Part shown: positions 10,478 through 21,501 of the stretch, one piece after another
Position numbering within the stretch: position 1 is the stretch's first letter
Layout: the number at the start of each line of letters is the position of its first letter
DNA from: Saussurea involucrata
Taxonomy: Eukaryota; Streptophyta; Magnoliopsida; Asterales; Asteraceae
DNA: 64,000 nt
Reading direction: 5' to 3'
Assembly (NCBI GenBank): GCA_033807775.1
Contig: CM066313.1
Location: 89,723,484-89,787,483, forward strand
Notes under the pieces: model-generated
What the model was told of the DNA's origin: nothing
Database searches by the model: none
What the model saw: the letters and a program-made list of their open reading frames with translations, nothing else
Made by a program: the position numbers and the translations under genes

Positions 10478-13400
10478 ATGACTTCACGCGACGCTCTTGC
10501 TATCGGCGCCGATTCCAAACCACCTTGCCTCTACCCAGGAGAGTACAGCCATTGGCGGGACAGATTTATGATTTTCATAGAGTCAAAGGATAACTACGCG
10601 TTTATCTTGCGAGCTCTAGAAAACGGGCCAATCCCTATGCCGATGAAGATTATAGCAGCAACTGCAGCTGTTAAAGAACATACCGTGGAAAAGACTCTCA
10701 CCGATATGTCTGACGACGAAAGAGGCATGCTTGAGGGAGAAAAGTGTGCTAAAAGATATCTTGTTCAGGCTCTACCCAACACGATCTACACTGCCATCGA
10801 CAGCTACAAAGGGACAACAAAAGGTATGTGGGATCAAGTGGCGAAGATGATGCGTAGGAGTGAAGTCGGGAATCAACTGAAGATCAACAACGCCATAACC
10901 AAGTTCGATGGGTTTAAGTAGCGCACCGGCGAATCTCTCACTCAGACATATAAACGCTTTTGTCTACTTCTGAATGAGCTTAACAAGAATCAGATCACTC
11001 GCTCCAACACAGAAAACGCGCTCAAGTTTCTCAACAATCTGTTGCCAGAATGGAAGGTATTTGCATCTCATGTCAAGCACAACAACTTGATAGAGAAAAT
11101 TGGCATCAATGAACTCTATGAGACGCTTCTTCAAGATGAAGATGAAGATGAAGTGAATGAACTTCTGAGCGAGAAGAAGACTGCATCAAAGCCAGCTGCT
11201 GATCCATTAGCCCTCATGTCTTCCAAACGGGGCAAATCTTCTGGCCGTCGTTCCAAACGAGCTCAAGAGCCAAGTGACTCTGAGCCCGAACCTGAGGAAG
11301 ATGAAGGCAATGATTCTGATCCTGAACTTACTGCCTTGAAGAATGTTATGGCTTTGATCTCCAGATCCTTTCAACAACAGAAGTTCTATAAGAAGCCGAC
11401 GTCCAATAATCAACGCTACTCCACCTCCTCCAACAAGCGTCATGATTATAAGGACAGATATGAAGGGAAGAAAAAAGTTGACGAGTCCGACCAGTCTGAC
11501 AAGAAAGAGAAGAAGGAGAAAGATGTCCGCAAGAAGAAAGACGAACCTGTAACTTGTTATAACTGCAGGAAGCTTGGTCATTTCGCGAAAGATTGTCAGC
11601 AGCCTGTTGTAAATAATTCCCACTATTACAAGGCGAAGCTTGCATTGATAGAACAGAAGGAAGCTGGAGAAGCTTTACTTGTTGAAAACGACTACTGGTT
11701 GGGTCGTTCTGATGATGAAAACGAGTCTGATGGTGCTGATGCTTTCATGGACTATCATTCACCTGCTGAAGAAGACAAGACAAAGCCGTGTCAGGTATGT
11801 GAACCTATCTTTTTAGAACTTTCTGACCGAATGAAACCTCTAGCTGAACGGATAGGTTCCTACAAGGCCAACATTAATGAACAACTACTTGAGATTAGAT
11901 CACTATCTGAAAAGTTGGATGTTCAAATGAAAATAACTGAGAAAAACAAGTCTGAAAATGCTATTTTAAAAGAAAAATGCAAAAATCTTTCAATAGCACC
12001 TAAAGACTTAAGGGCCAAAATATCTGAACTTCAGTCTCAGTTTGATTAGTGTCTGAATGAGAAAGCAGAAATCGTTTATCAATGTTCTGCTCTTCAAATT
12101 CAGCACAAGGAGTTTGTTGCAAAAATACTTGATCTTGAAACAAAACTCCACAAAAGAGGTCAAACTGATCAGACCATCCATATGAATAAACCCAAAGAGT
12201 TCACGTACTTTAACAAAGAGTGGGGAATCGGATACGACAACCCACACTATTTGCAAAAGGGTTTTTTCAACACACCTGCACTGTATGACTTTGGCTGTTT
12301 AGGATTAGATAAAATATATCCGAAATATGCCATTAAGTGGACTGGTCCTCTTGAACCTGAAAAGGAAGAGGAAACTGAGGAATACAAGCGCACAAACACG
12401 TCTAAAATGCAACTTCCGTTATGTTATGAACCTTTGAATTATTCCTATCAAAAGAACAAAAAGTACCTCTCGAATGACTACTTCGATTGCTATAAGGTTG
12501 TAACGCCCAAGGATTCCTCTAAGAAGGATGAGGTCCAAGCAACCGAAACCAAGACTGAGACGGATGAGTTCAAGCTCTATGTTCCCCCTCTCATCTTGGA
12601 AGCAAAGATAGTTGAATTGGAGGAGTCACTCGAGAAAGAAAGGTCGAATTTTCAGACGGAAAAGCAAGCGCTAATCAAAGAACTTGAGAATCTCAAATCC
12701 GTGAAAACCGAAGTTGTGTCGGAAGAAGGACAGAAAATCCTTCGGTGTGAAATCGACAAGCTTACATTAAAACTGTCTGCCTTGGCAACATAAGCAATGT
12801 ACGAGCATACGAGAAATGGTCAACTCCAAGAGCAGCTTGACCTTCTCCGAAATGAAAAGCAGATTTCACCCGATCTTTCCTCCAATTCTTCGGACACATC
12901 CTCGTGTAAAGCTTTTATTAGTAAAATATTTACTCAAGACGGCAAGGAACCTCAAGATACGAGTGTTTCAAGGAATTTAAACTCTGATTTTTTCCTAGCT
13001 TCCGCACCAAATTCCCCGAAACACTCGAGCACAAAGTGTTCCTCGCCTTCCTCGATCGATCCAAGTCCTGTAATTCCAGATGTAGATTTTTTGGAATATA
13101 TGAACTCCGAAGGCCATTTTGATGAAGAGTTTGAATCGTTCCCTTTCGACAAACCTCTTCCGAGTCATACTGATTTTTTGTCACCAGTTGTCAATCGACC
13201 GGTTAATTTTCTAAAGGGCGACTGTTCTCAACCCAAGACTCCGGCTGTGATTAAGATTTCCAAAAATGCTTCAAATTCTCAAAAACAATCACCGCCGAAG
13301 CAAAAGACCGATCGAACGACCAATAAGATTCCTGTTTCTTCAAAAGTCACTGACCGTACTGTCCCTGTTGTTTCAGATAAAAACGGTCGCACTAATCAAG

Positions 13401-13956
13401 AAAAACCAAAGTGGCTAGCTAAGGAACCTGTCGAGGATGCTGCATTAAAGTCTTTCAATACTGTCTTTTTCCCTAGAATGAATAAAAACGATTGTGCTTG
13501 AATCATAGGAATGATTTTGTTAAACGTGATGTTTCTTTTCCAATTAAACTTTATTCCGTTCAACAATTGATTCAGTTATCGCATGATTGTTTGTGTTGTT
13601 CTAGTTGTGGTTGGAATGACTTTGATGATATCAATAATAATGATTGGTTTGGGTCATATCACATATATAATCATACACCCAATAGCAAACCCTGTAAAAA
13701 CAAAAAGAAACACCATAAACAACGGGGTCCCCAATCAGAGGTGAAACCTAAGCAAGAGAGGAAACCTAACACAAAACAAGTTCCTCCTACTGAGGTTAAA
13801 CCGACACCTAAGAGGCAACCTGCTTCAAAACCAGTTCCTCCAAAAGGTGTAAAACCTACACCCAAGAGGCAACCTGTGTCAAAGCAAGTTCCCCCGAAGG
13901 GTGTCAAGCCTAACCCTCCAGGACCCATGCAAATATGGGTACCTAAAATCCGTTAA
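10478..13956 (+). pseudogene. gag: Element A gag (broken)
   Basis: Encodes a Sirevirus-type Gag from ATG 10478. An N-terminal region ending near ENGP is followed by a capsid-like region (about 10660-11160), an acidic/basic linker, a CCHC zinc knuckle CYNCRKLGHFAKDC (from 11555), a long coiled-coil/linker region and a C-terminal KPxPKRQP repeat stretch ending in the typical WVPK. Reading is interrupted by in-frame TAG at 10919, TAG at 12047 and TAA at 12791, then a frame change near 13495; the segments are otherwise collinear. The frame closes with TAA at 13954. Confidence 0.88.
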
Positions 13957-13969
13957 CTTGTTTTTGCAG
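13957..13969 (+). promoter_or_regulatory. Gag-pol junction with splice-acceptor-like TTTTTGCAG
   Basis: Right after the gag stop comes CTTGTTTTTGCAG and then pol in another frame. Element D has the equivalent layout (stop, then ATCTTGATGTGCAG, then pol at 36159). A pyrimidine-rich TGCAG at the same spot suggests that pol could be reached by splicing rather than readthrough, but no experiment supports this here. Confidence 0.35.
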
Positions 13970-16900
13970 GACGGTCATGTGTGGTACTTAGACTCTGGAT
14001 GCTCCAAGCACATGATCGGAAGGAGGGAGCTTCTCACGAACTACAAAGAAGTATATGGCGGAGACGTGAGATTTGGGAATAATGACAAGGCGCCGATTGT
14101 GGGCTACATCGACATTGTACTAGACAAGATCACCATAAAAAAGGTTTCACACGTCGCGGGATTGGGACACAATCTGTTCAGTATCGGCCAATTCTACGAC
14201 AAAGATCTAGAGGTCTGCTTCAAAGCCAAAAGGTGTAGGATCCTCAACAACGACGGAAATGAGCTACTGGTTGGAACACGATAGACCAACCTCTACACGA
14301 TTGACCTCGCAGCCCTGAAGACCGAAACCTCTGTCTGCCTGATGTCAAAGGCCAACTCCCAACAAGCGTGGATTTGGCATCGACGTATCTCGCACCTGAA
14401 CTTCAAAAGTATCAACAAACTGGTGCTGGGCGGACACGTGAAAGGCATGCCCGATCTTCAATTCGTGAAGGATCAACTCTGCGGGCCATGCGAAATGGGA
14501 AAGATGAAGCGAGCGTCGTATAAGCCGAAGGCCGCTCCGAGCACGTCCCGGTCCCTCGAACTCATCCATATGGATTTGTGTGGACCGATGCGTGTTTAAA
14601 GCATCAACAAGCGCAAGTACGTCCTGGTGATGGTAGATGACTTCTCACGCTACACATGGGTCAAGCTCCTTCGCTCGAAAGACAAAACTCCGTAGCTGAT
14701 CATCACTCATTTGAAGATCATCCAGCTGAATCTTCAAGGTCAAGTTCAGACTATCAGGACCGACAACGGGACGGAATTCAAGAATCAAACGATGACCGAC
14801 TACCTATCTTATGTCGGTATCTCGCAAATCTTCTCGACGGCACGCACTCCTCAGCAAAACGTAGTGGTGGAAAGACGCAACTGTACGCTAGTCGAAGCGG
14901 CTCGCACCATGCTTTCTCAATCGAAACTACCGCTATTTCTCTGGGCCGAAGCAGTGTCTACAACTTGTTACACGCAAAACAGCTCCATCATCAACAAGCG
15001 GTTCAACAAGACACCGTACGAGATCATCAACAAACGCATTCCGAATATCAAGTACTTCCATGCATTCGGATGCACGTGCTACGTCTTAAACGACAAGGAC
15101 GATCTTGGCAAATTCAGCCCCAAGACGGACGAAAGAGTTTTCATTGGATACTCCATGCAGGCTAAGGCGTATCGCGTTTACAACAAACAGACTAAAACCG
15201 TTACTGAAAGTGTAAACGTGACATTCGACGAAGTCGCAGATTTGGCTTCTGAACATATCAGTTCAGAACCCGGTTTAACTGGCGTGCTAGCTTCCGAACT
15301 TCCACGTTCGGGATCTGCACAAGCGACAGTAAATCCGAATCATGCATCTTTATCGAATGCTGATATTTTAGATTTAGATTTACCGTTCCAATATTTTTAT
15401 GATGACATACTTAACGTTTCTACCCCTCATGTCTCAGCACAACCACGACTTGAAGCTGCTCGCATCGAGGACTTGACAAATCTATCCGGTCCGCCGCCTT
15501 CGACAAGCACGCCTTCCAACATTGTGGAGACATCTCAATCGTCATCATCAACATCATCTGATACGGTCATCCCCCCGGAGGAGACAGTCATAAACCTGGA
15601 GATCGCTCCTGAAAGTTCGTCATCTACTACACTCGATGCTCAACCTCTGAATTCCTCGGAACCAGAAGTTGCTCAACCGTCGACGAACCCTCCCCCATCT
15701 CCTCCGAGAAACCAACCGGCAACACTAGAAGCGGTACAAGACCTTCCATCTGGTGACTACGTGGATCCGGACGCCCTCATTCAACTCAGCAGCCGCTTCC
15801 ACACACTACCAAATGGACGAAAGCTCATCCCCTACATCAAATCATCGGTGATCCCTCCACTCCTGTTCAAACCCGAGGCGCTTCAGCAAACTTCTGCCTT
15901 TTCTTCGGCTTCTTGAGTAAGATCGAGCCGACAACCGTACGCGAAGCACTCGAAGATCCGGACTGGATCATAGCCATGCAAGAGGAGCTCAAGCAATTCG
16001 AGGCCCTCAAAGTATGGCGACTGGTCCCACGTCCAAAACATAAGACGGTGATCGAAACCAAGTGGATCTTCAAGAATAAGAAGGATGAGGACGACATCGT
16101 TGTACGCAACAAGGCGCGTCTCGTGGCCAAGGGATACCGTCAGCAAGAAGGAATTGACTATGACGAGACCTATGCTCTGGTGGCAAGGATAGAAGCTATA
16201 CGTATGTTCCTTGCATACGTCGCGGACAAGAACTTCACGGTCTTCCAAATGGATGTGAAGACCGCATTTCTCTACGACGATATCAAGGAAGAAGTATACA
16301 TGTCACAACTGGACGGATTCATGGACGATTCAAAGCCTGATCATGTCTACGTTCTAGACAAGGCGCTTTACGGTCTAAACCAAGCTCCACGAGCCTGGTA
16401 CAACACTCTGTCCGAGTTCTTGTTAAAATCAGAATTCACACGAGGTAAGATAGATTCAACTATGTTTATCAAGAACGAAAAGGTCATAATGTCTTAGTTC
16501 AAGTGTTTGTCGATGACATAATATTCGGTTCTACCAATCCTCAGTATGCAAAGAACTTTGCCAATCTTATGGGCCAATTTTTTAAAATGAGTATGCTTTG
16601 TGAGATGAATTTCTTCCTCGGTCTTCAAGTTAAACAACTGTCGACCGGGATATTCATAAACCAGTCTAAGTACATCCGGGATATTCTTCGGAAATTCCAG
16701 ATGGAACAGTCCTCACCAATGAAAACTCCCATGGCAACCGGTACAAAGCTTCACGCCGATCCTAACGGAAAGGATGTGAACACTAAACTGTATCGGGGAA
16801 TGATCCGTTCTTTGATGTATCTAACCGCAAGTAGACCGGATATCATGTTTTCAACTTTTCTATGCGCCTGATTTCAATCAAAACCAAAAGAGTCTCACTT

Positions 16901-17453
16901 AATAGCCGTCAAACGAATTTTTCGTTATTTACGTGGTACTGCTGATCTTGGCTTGTGGTACCCGAAAGAGACAGGTTTTGAACTATCCGCTTATTCTGAT
17001 GCGGACCACGCGGGCAGCATGATGGACCGGAAGAGCACATCGGGGCATGTGCAGTTCTTGGGAGATAGCCTGGTGAGTTGGGCATCCAAGAAGCAGCAAT
17101 GCGTCTCTACGTCGACTGCCGAGGCGAAATACGTGGCCGCCGCAAGTTGCTGTTCTCAAGTGATTTGGATGTGCACACAACTCAAAGACTACAGATTCAC
17201 TTATGTAAAGGTGCCCATCTACTGCGACTCGAAGAGCGCAATTGCCATATCCAACAACCCGGTTCAACATACTAAGACCAAGCACATCGACGTTCGATAC
17301 CATTTCATTAAGGATCATGTTGAAAGAGGTACAGTCGAACTCTACTTCGTAAGTACTGAGCATCAGTTAGCAGACCTGTTCACAAAACCCTTGGACGAAA
17401 AAAGTTTTAATACTCTGGTGTCCAAGTTGGGTATTCTAAATCTGAAGACTTGA
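13970..17453 (+). pseudogene. pol: Element A pol: PR-INT-RT-RNase H (broken)
   Basis: Copia-order polyprotein. Aspartic protease motif WYLDSGCSKHM at the start; GAG-pre-integrase HRRISHLNF and its Cys pair; integrase core with MDLCGP, RTDNGTEF and PQQNVVVERR (the usual G of QQNGV is V); RT with KARLVAKGY, QMDVKTAFL and FVDDIIFGS; RNase H with AYSDADHAG and STAEAKYVAA; C-terminal DLFTKPL. In-frame stops at 14282 (TAG), 14597 (TAA), 14694 (TAG) and 16869 (TGA), and frame changes just before 15913 and near 16470-16500. It cannot make an active polyprotein. Confidence 0.92.
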
Positions 17454-17704
17454 TCTAATTGTGTGTCCGATACAAGTTCCATACATCTACGAGAAACTGT
17501 CTACTCATCATCTGGTGCTCTTACTCCCGATGGTTGAGCAAATACTTTCTCGCACTTGTATCAGTTACACAGTTAGATTGAGTCTCTGTATTTATTAGGT
17601 AGATTTCGTTTGTTTTCTTTCTTTCAATGTGTGTTTCTTTTATTTACTATTGTCGTCTAGTTTAATTTGTTCTATATCTGTGCTTTCACGAGTGTTCATG
17701 TGTT

Positions 17705-18002
17705 CAGGGGGAGCATGAACCGGTATCAGGTATGTTATTCTACTGTGGAGGGGGAGCGTCACACACAATTTTTTAATGCTGAAAAGTTTTTTTGTGTGTG
17801 TGTGGATACTCCCGTGCGCATTTCACTCTACGCGCACATTCTGAGGGGGAGCATGTCATCTTATGCTCATCATTTGAGGGGGAGCGACACAAGTTTTTCT
17901 TTAAATGTCTAAAATTTTTTTGTGTGTCGGACTCTCCATTGCACAATTTTGCACTATTCGAGGGGGAGCAAAGCCATACCCATGCTAAGTTTGAGGGGGA
18001 GC
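17705..18002 (+). repeat. Six AGGGGGAGC polypurine motifs after pol
   Basis: GGGGGAGC occurs at about 17707, 17750, 17845, 17878, 17961 and 17995, each inside a loosely repeated unit. Multiple polypurine tracts between pol and the 3' LTR are a known signature of Sireviruses. The one used for plus-strand priming should be that at 31778-31789 next to the 3' LTR; the role of the others is unknown. Confidence 0.9.
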
Positions 18003-18059
18003 GAGAGAGGATTCTGCCAAAATCCTAAGGTATTTTTTTAAATGAGAGAATTTTTTTTG

Positions 18060-18850
18060 GAAATGTCAAAGTGTCCGGACAGGTTTCCGGACACCCATCA
18101 ATCCGGATAGCTTCCCGGACCGGATGGGTATCCGGGTTGCCTATCCGGAATCTTGAGCTAGTATAAAAGGAATCCGGTAACTCTCTCACCACTTATCCGG
18201 AAACATTCGCAAAACCCTAAACCTCTCATCACTTTCTCTCTCGTTCGGAAACCTACGACTATTCTTCTACGTGACTCGTTTTTGTCCCAAATCAGGTATG
18301 CTCTTCTAACCTCATTATCGATCGTTACTAGTCGCATTTCACTCACTAAATCGCACATATCACCCACTGATTTGATCACATCAAGGTTTCCGAACCCGTG
18401 CTTCACGTCGAATTCTGTTCGACCCCTCTCAGGGTGTTTTAGGCTACGATACTCCGTTTAGTATGCTTTCACACCCTCGTTAACAATGTTGTGAGACTTG
18501 GGATATCGTATGCTAGTGTTTTCGAGCCAAATCGACACCTCCAAATGTCGTCCGGAAAGGTTCAAATCGTCCGGACACTTGCATGAATAAGATGTTTTAT
18601 CCGGAAACTATCAACATCCGGAAAACCTAGTTGTCCGAAAACCTCAGGGTTTCTGGTAAGTTCAACTTCCGGATAGTTGAGGTGTCCGGAACTCTAGTTG
18701 TCCGGTAACCCATATTATATCCGGAAATCATTTTGTCCGGAATACTTACCTTGTCCGTAAACTGCCTTACCATCCGGAAACCGTTGATGTCCGGACAGCC
18801 TTTATCCGGACACCATGGTTTGTCCGGAAAGTTTTGTTTTCAAAAGTATC
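18060..18850 (+). repeat. Second TCCGG array of element A
   Basis: About 20 TCCGG copies in two clusters (18073-18200 and 18550-18830), flanking and partly inside the putative 5' UTR intron of the third ORF. Same motif flavour as the leader array (TCCGGAAA, TCCGGACA). Confidence 0.85.
18162..18246 (+). promoter_or_regulatory. Internal promoter candidate for the third ORF of element A
   Basis: TATAAAAG (18162-18169) lies in a long non-coding gap after pol. A pyrimidine patch TTCTCTCTCGTTC (18234-18246) follows 72 bases later, then a leader ending CAG|GTATGC (18295|18296). Element D has TATAAATA at 40027 and the identical 13-mer at 40082, also just before its third ORF. TATA plus Y-patch is the standard plant core-promoter layout. 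Confidence 0.5.
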
Positions 18851-18995
18851 TATCTGGACACCTCTGTGTTTGTCAGTCCAGTACCTGTTTCATCACTACC
18901 TGTCCTCAATCTGTATCAGATTGAGCCACTTAATGCAAAAGTACGCGCCGTCATTTGTTCTTCCGCCTTAGTCACTAACTTAGATTCTTTTTCAG
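18296..18995 (+). other. Putative 5' UTR intron of element A third ORF
   Basis: Donor CAG|GTATGC at 18295|18296 and acceptor TTCTTTTTCAG at 18995, eight bases before the ATG at 19003. The 700-bp interval is non-coding, rich in T and in TCCGG motifs. Good consensus at both ends, but predicted only from sequence. Confidence 0.4.
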
Positions 18996-19002
18996 ATATT
19001 CT

Positions 19003-19538
19003 ATGGCGGATCAAGAACAACAACAACACCCTGACGAGCAAAATCCTCCTCAAGAGGAATTTATCGATGAAGCAGCCGATAACGCTTTGGTCGCCCCTGA
19101 CCATGGCACTGAGATAGAAGCCAACAACCACCATTTGGACGCTGCTGAGTTCGGACCACAACCACAACACCGTGTGGTCGTGGACATACTACTTGGTTAC
19201 CCTCTCTGTGAGGCCCTCACTGCCACAGCCGACGTCCCATTACTCTATGTTTTTCAAGTATGGCTTACCGCACAAGTCATCACTGCTGCGAATTCTCAAA
19301 CAATCACGGCGCAGATCGACAACCAAACCCTTCACGCTCACACCTGATTTGTTCCATCGCCTGCTATCCCTACCAGAAGCAAATGCCGGCGGACACGAAC
19401 ACTACGACCCCGCGGTCAACGACACGACCTTGTGTGCTCAAATCCGCGCACTCGGATACAACCACGCCATCGACCGACCATCAGCCTTCAACCGAATATA
19501 TCTGGCGCCCATCTGGTACACATTGTTCACCATACTGA
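19003..19538 (+). pseudogene. Element A third ORF ('env-like'), 5' part before gypsy B
   Basis: Starts at ATG 19003 with a Q/E/P-rich N-terminus, then a domain resembling the N-terminal domain of element D's third ORF (LTPDLFHRLLSL, IRALGY, PIWYTLFTIL). There is a frame change between about 19200 and 19345. Element B interrupts it after 19538; the continuation is at 28487. No signal peptide is visible at the start. Confidence 0.7.
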
Positions 19539-20147
19539 TGTAACAACCGGGTTTCGTTTGCAAGTATGTATAAGATTGGTGTCTATTGCGAAAGAAATGA
19601 AAGTTAAGGGATGGACCCTTTTTGCAATAAGTGAAAGGTATTTATAGACACTAACCCCTAGGGCAGCCTCCTTTGTTTGGAAATCAGTATTTTGGTTGCT
19701 CTTGGTGTGTTTGGCGACTAGAGAAGAAAAGAGAAGAACAAAGGAGTCTTGGACAAAGAAATCGTAAAGGAGGAGAATTCTTCAAGGTATTCCTTTCTAA
19801 TTCGTATTCCCTTTTGTTATAGTGTTCCTTTTCTTATTTGGGTTGGGTTCTTAAGTCTGATTATAAGGATTCAAGAGGTTTTATCCACATTCTTCTTAAA
19901 ACTGGGTTTTAAGGGTTTTTGGCTTTGGAATCGATTTAATGGTAAGAAAGGGGATTAAGTGGTTGTGAAAGATTGGTGGATGAACCCTTAGGTTTGTCAA
20001 ATCAAATTAATGGCAGATTATGAGCTTAATGAACACTTTTAGACCACTTTTGTCAAACAGCCGTCGTATCCGAACACTAGCAATTCTGGTTGTCACAGTA
20101 GTTTCCCGATAGGAATGCTAGTTCCCGGGTAGAATGTTATGGTAGTT

Positions 20148-20282
20148 TCCGGATGGGTGTCCTTCTGGATAGGTTGAGTTACCGGGTGCGGTATCCGGAC
20201 AGTTCGGGTATCCGGAAAGTAGGGATATCCGGACAGTTCGGGTATCCGGGTAGATAGGGTGTCCGGACAGTTGGTATCCGGA
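20148..20282 (+). repeat. TCCGG cluster in element B LTR
   Basis: Seven TCCGG copies (mostly TCCGGACAG or TCCGGAAAG) interleaved with CGGGTA phrases, repeated in the 3' LTR near 27375-27555. The 3' copy keeps two extra TCCGG sites where the 5' copy has TCCCG or TCTGG. Confidence 0.85.
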
Positions 20283-20924
20283 AAGTGTTTATTGATCAGT
20301 AGGTTTGAATCGTTTAATCTGATTTTAACCTAATACCCTTAGGTGTTCGTTCGGATTAGCTTGGAGGTAGTAAGAAGTGCGTTCAGAGTTTGGAGGTGAG
20401 TTCCCTAAACCTTTTACGACTTAAAGTGTTAAACATTTTAACTGATTATGATTTCTCTTATGAGCATGAAATGTTTATAACCGTCACGCATGATTTTCCA
20501 TGAAATACCTGTTTTACTTGAGAAAACGTATTTTACTTGATGAACTGAGAATGATGATTTATAAAGGTTGAAGGATGTATGTTTTTATGAAATGAATGAC
20601 GTGCTATGTAGAGTCGGTCTACACTGTGGGATCAGAGATAGATCCTCGGGATCTGATGATCCCTTGGATGGGTATGACAGACCGGTAGGCTAGAATCCGT
20701 TTCCCCCTATTCGGGTAGAGGGGAGTCTGCGTAAGCTCCGGGAAGGGGAGTTTGCGTAGGCTCCGGTTGAGGGCGAGAGGGTAGCCCATTGGGCCCCGAT
20801 CACGGAATGTTTATGTGATCCTATATACAGTGTAGTGCCATGCCTGATATTATGTTAAGGTTTACGATGATATTTTTATAAACGATTTTATACTGTGTAC
20901 ATGTTGTTTTCGGAGGGAATTCAC

Positions 20925-20940
20925 TAGACCTTTTGGTCTA
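20925..20940 (+). other. Conserved LTR hairpin TAGACC-TTTT-GGTCTA (element B)
   Basis: Perfect 6-bp stem with a 4-base loop, set in TCAC[stem-loop]ACCCTCGCTTT about 30 bases before TTTTCAG|GTAAG. The same layout occurs in E (60758-60773), F (50959-50975 and 53836-53852) and, with a different stem sequence, C (60145-60159). The 3' LTR copy is at 28197-28212. Confidence 0.6.
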
Positions 20941-21211
20941 ACCCTCGCTTTAAAAACTAAACCATTTTCAGGTAAGCATGTTAATGGTTCTTCGAGTAAG
21001 AACTAGGAGGCGATAAGAAGGACTTGAAGCTTAGAGCAACTTCAAGTTTTGATTATGATGACTTTAGAATAGCTCTCGGCTGTGGAATTTAGAGACTTCC
21101 GCTGTCAATTTTGTTTAGTATAATTTATGGATGGTGTAAAGACAAGATTATTATGTAATTCGAATGTTTATTTTATGGTATTGCATGATCATGTTTTTGG
21201 GACGTTACAAA

Positions 21212-21224
21212 TGGTATCAGAGCC
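21212..21224 (+). promoter_or_regulatory. Element B primer binding site
   Basis: TGGTATCAGAGCC two bases after the 5' LTR, complementary to the 3' end of initiator tRNA-Met. Confidence 0.9.
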
Positions 21225-21364
21225 ATAGTTTAAGGGATTTAGGTGACCAGTCGGGCCTAAACTTAAACTGTAAGATGAGGATCACAGCCGAGACATAGGA
21301 TTGCCTCTAGGAACGATCACTATAAATGCGCTTAGGAATAAGGTGCCAAGGACGAACATGTAAG

Positions 21365-21407
21365 GTAAGTTTGGGATTACGCCTGGCCAGTGTAATTGCG
21401 AACTTAC
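21365..21407 (+). ncRNA. Leader hairpin with palindromic TGGCCA loop (element B RNA)
   Basis: Outer stem GTAAGTT/AACTTAC (21365-21371 with 21401-21407), internal loop, inner stem ATTACGC/GTGTAAT (21376-21382 with 21390-21396, one G-U pair), apical loop CTGGCCA containing a self-complementary 6-mer. It lies about 140 bases after the primer binding site and 95 before the gag ATG, where retroviral dimerisation and packaging signals sit. The outer 5' strand is also AAG|GTAAGTTT, a near-perfect splice donor; an acceptor TTCTTTCAG ends at 21491. Conserved in E and F. Confidence 0.6.
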
Positions 21408-21501
21408 AGGTACACGTGCATACTTAAATTACCTTTTATAGCAAATTTGTTGTGTCATGTTTAGCAAGGGTTAATTGTTGTCTTCTTTCAGCATTAGCGA
21501 A

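Larger units (their letters stand above)
19539..21209 (+). repeat. Element B 5' LTR (1671 bp)
   Basis: Begins TGTAACAACC, ends GACGTTACA; the partner is 26811-28481 with the same length. A TATA-like TATTTATAG (19639-19647) lies about 100 bases in, so most of the LTR would be transcribed leader/U5. Later come seven TCCGG motifs (20148-20282), a GTGAGT donor-like site (20395) and a TAGACC/GGTCTA hairpin (20925-20940) before TTTTCAG|GTAAGC (20972). Confidence 0.95.

Noticed and set aside
21365..21409. A 45-nt intron (GTAAGT...TTACAG) in element B's leader
   Set aside because: Too short for plant splicing and the two ends pair with each other; better seen as a hairpin that may mask the donor of a longer intron.
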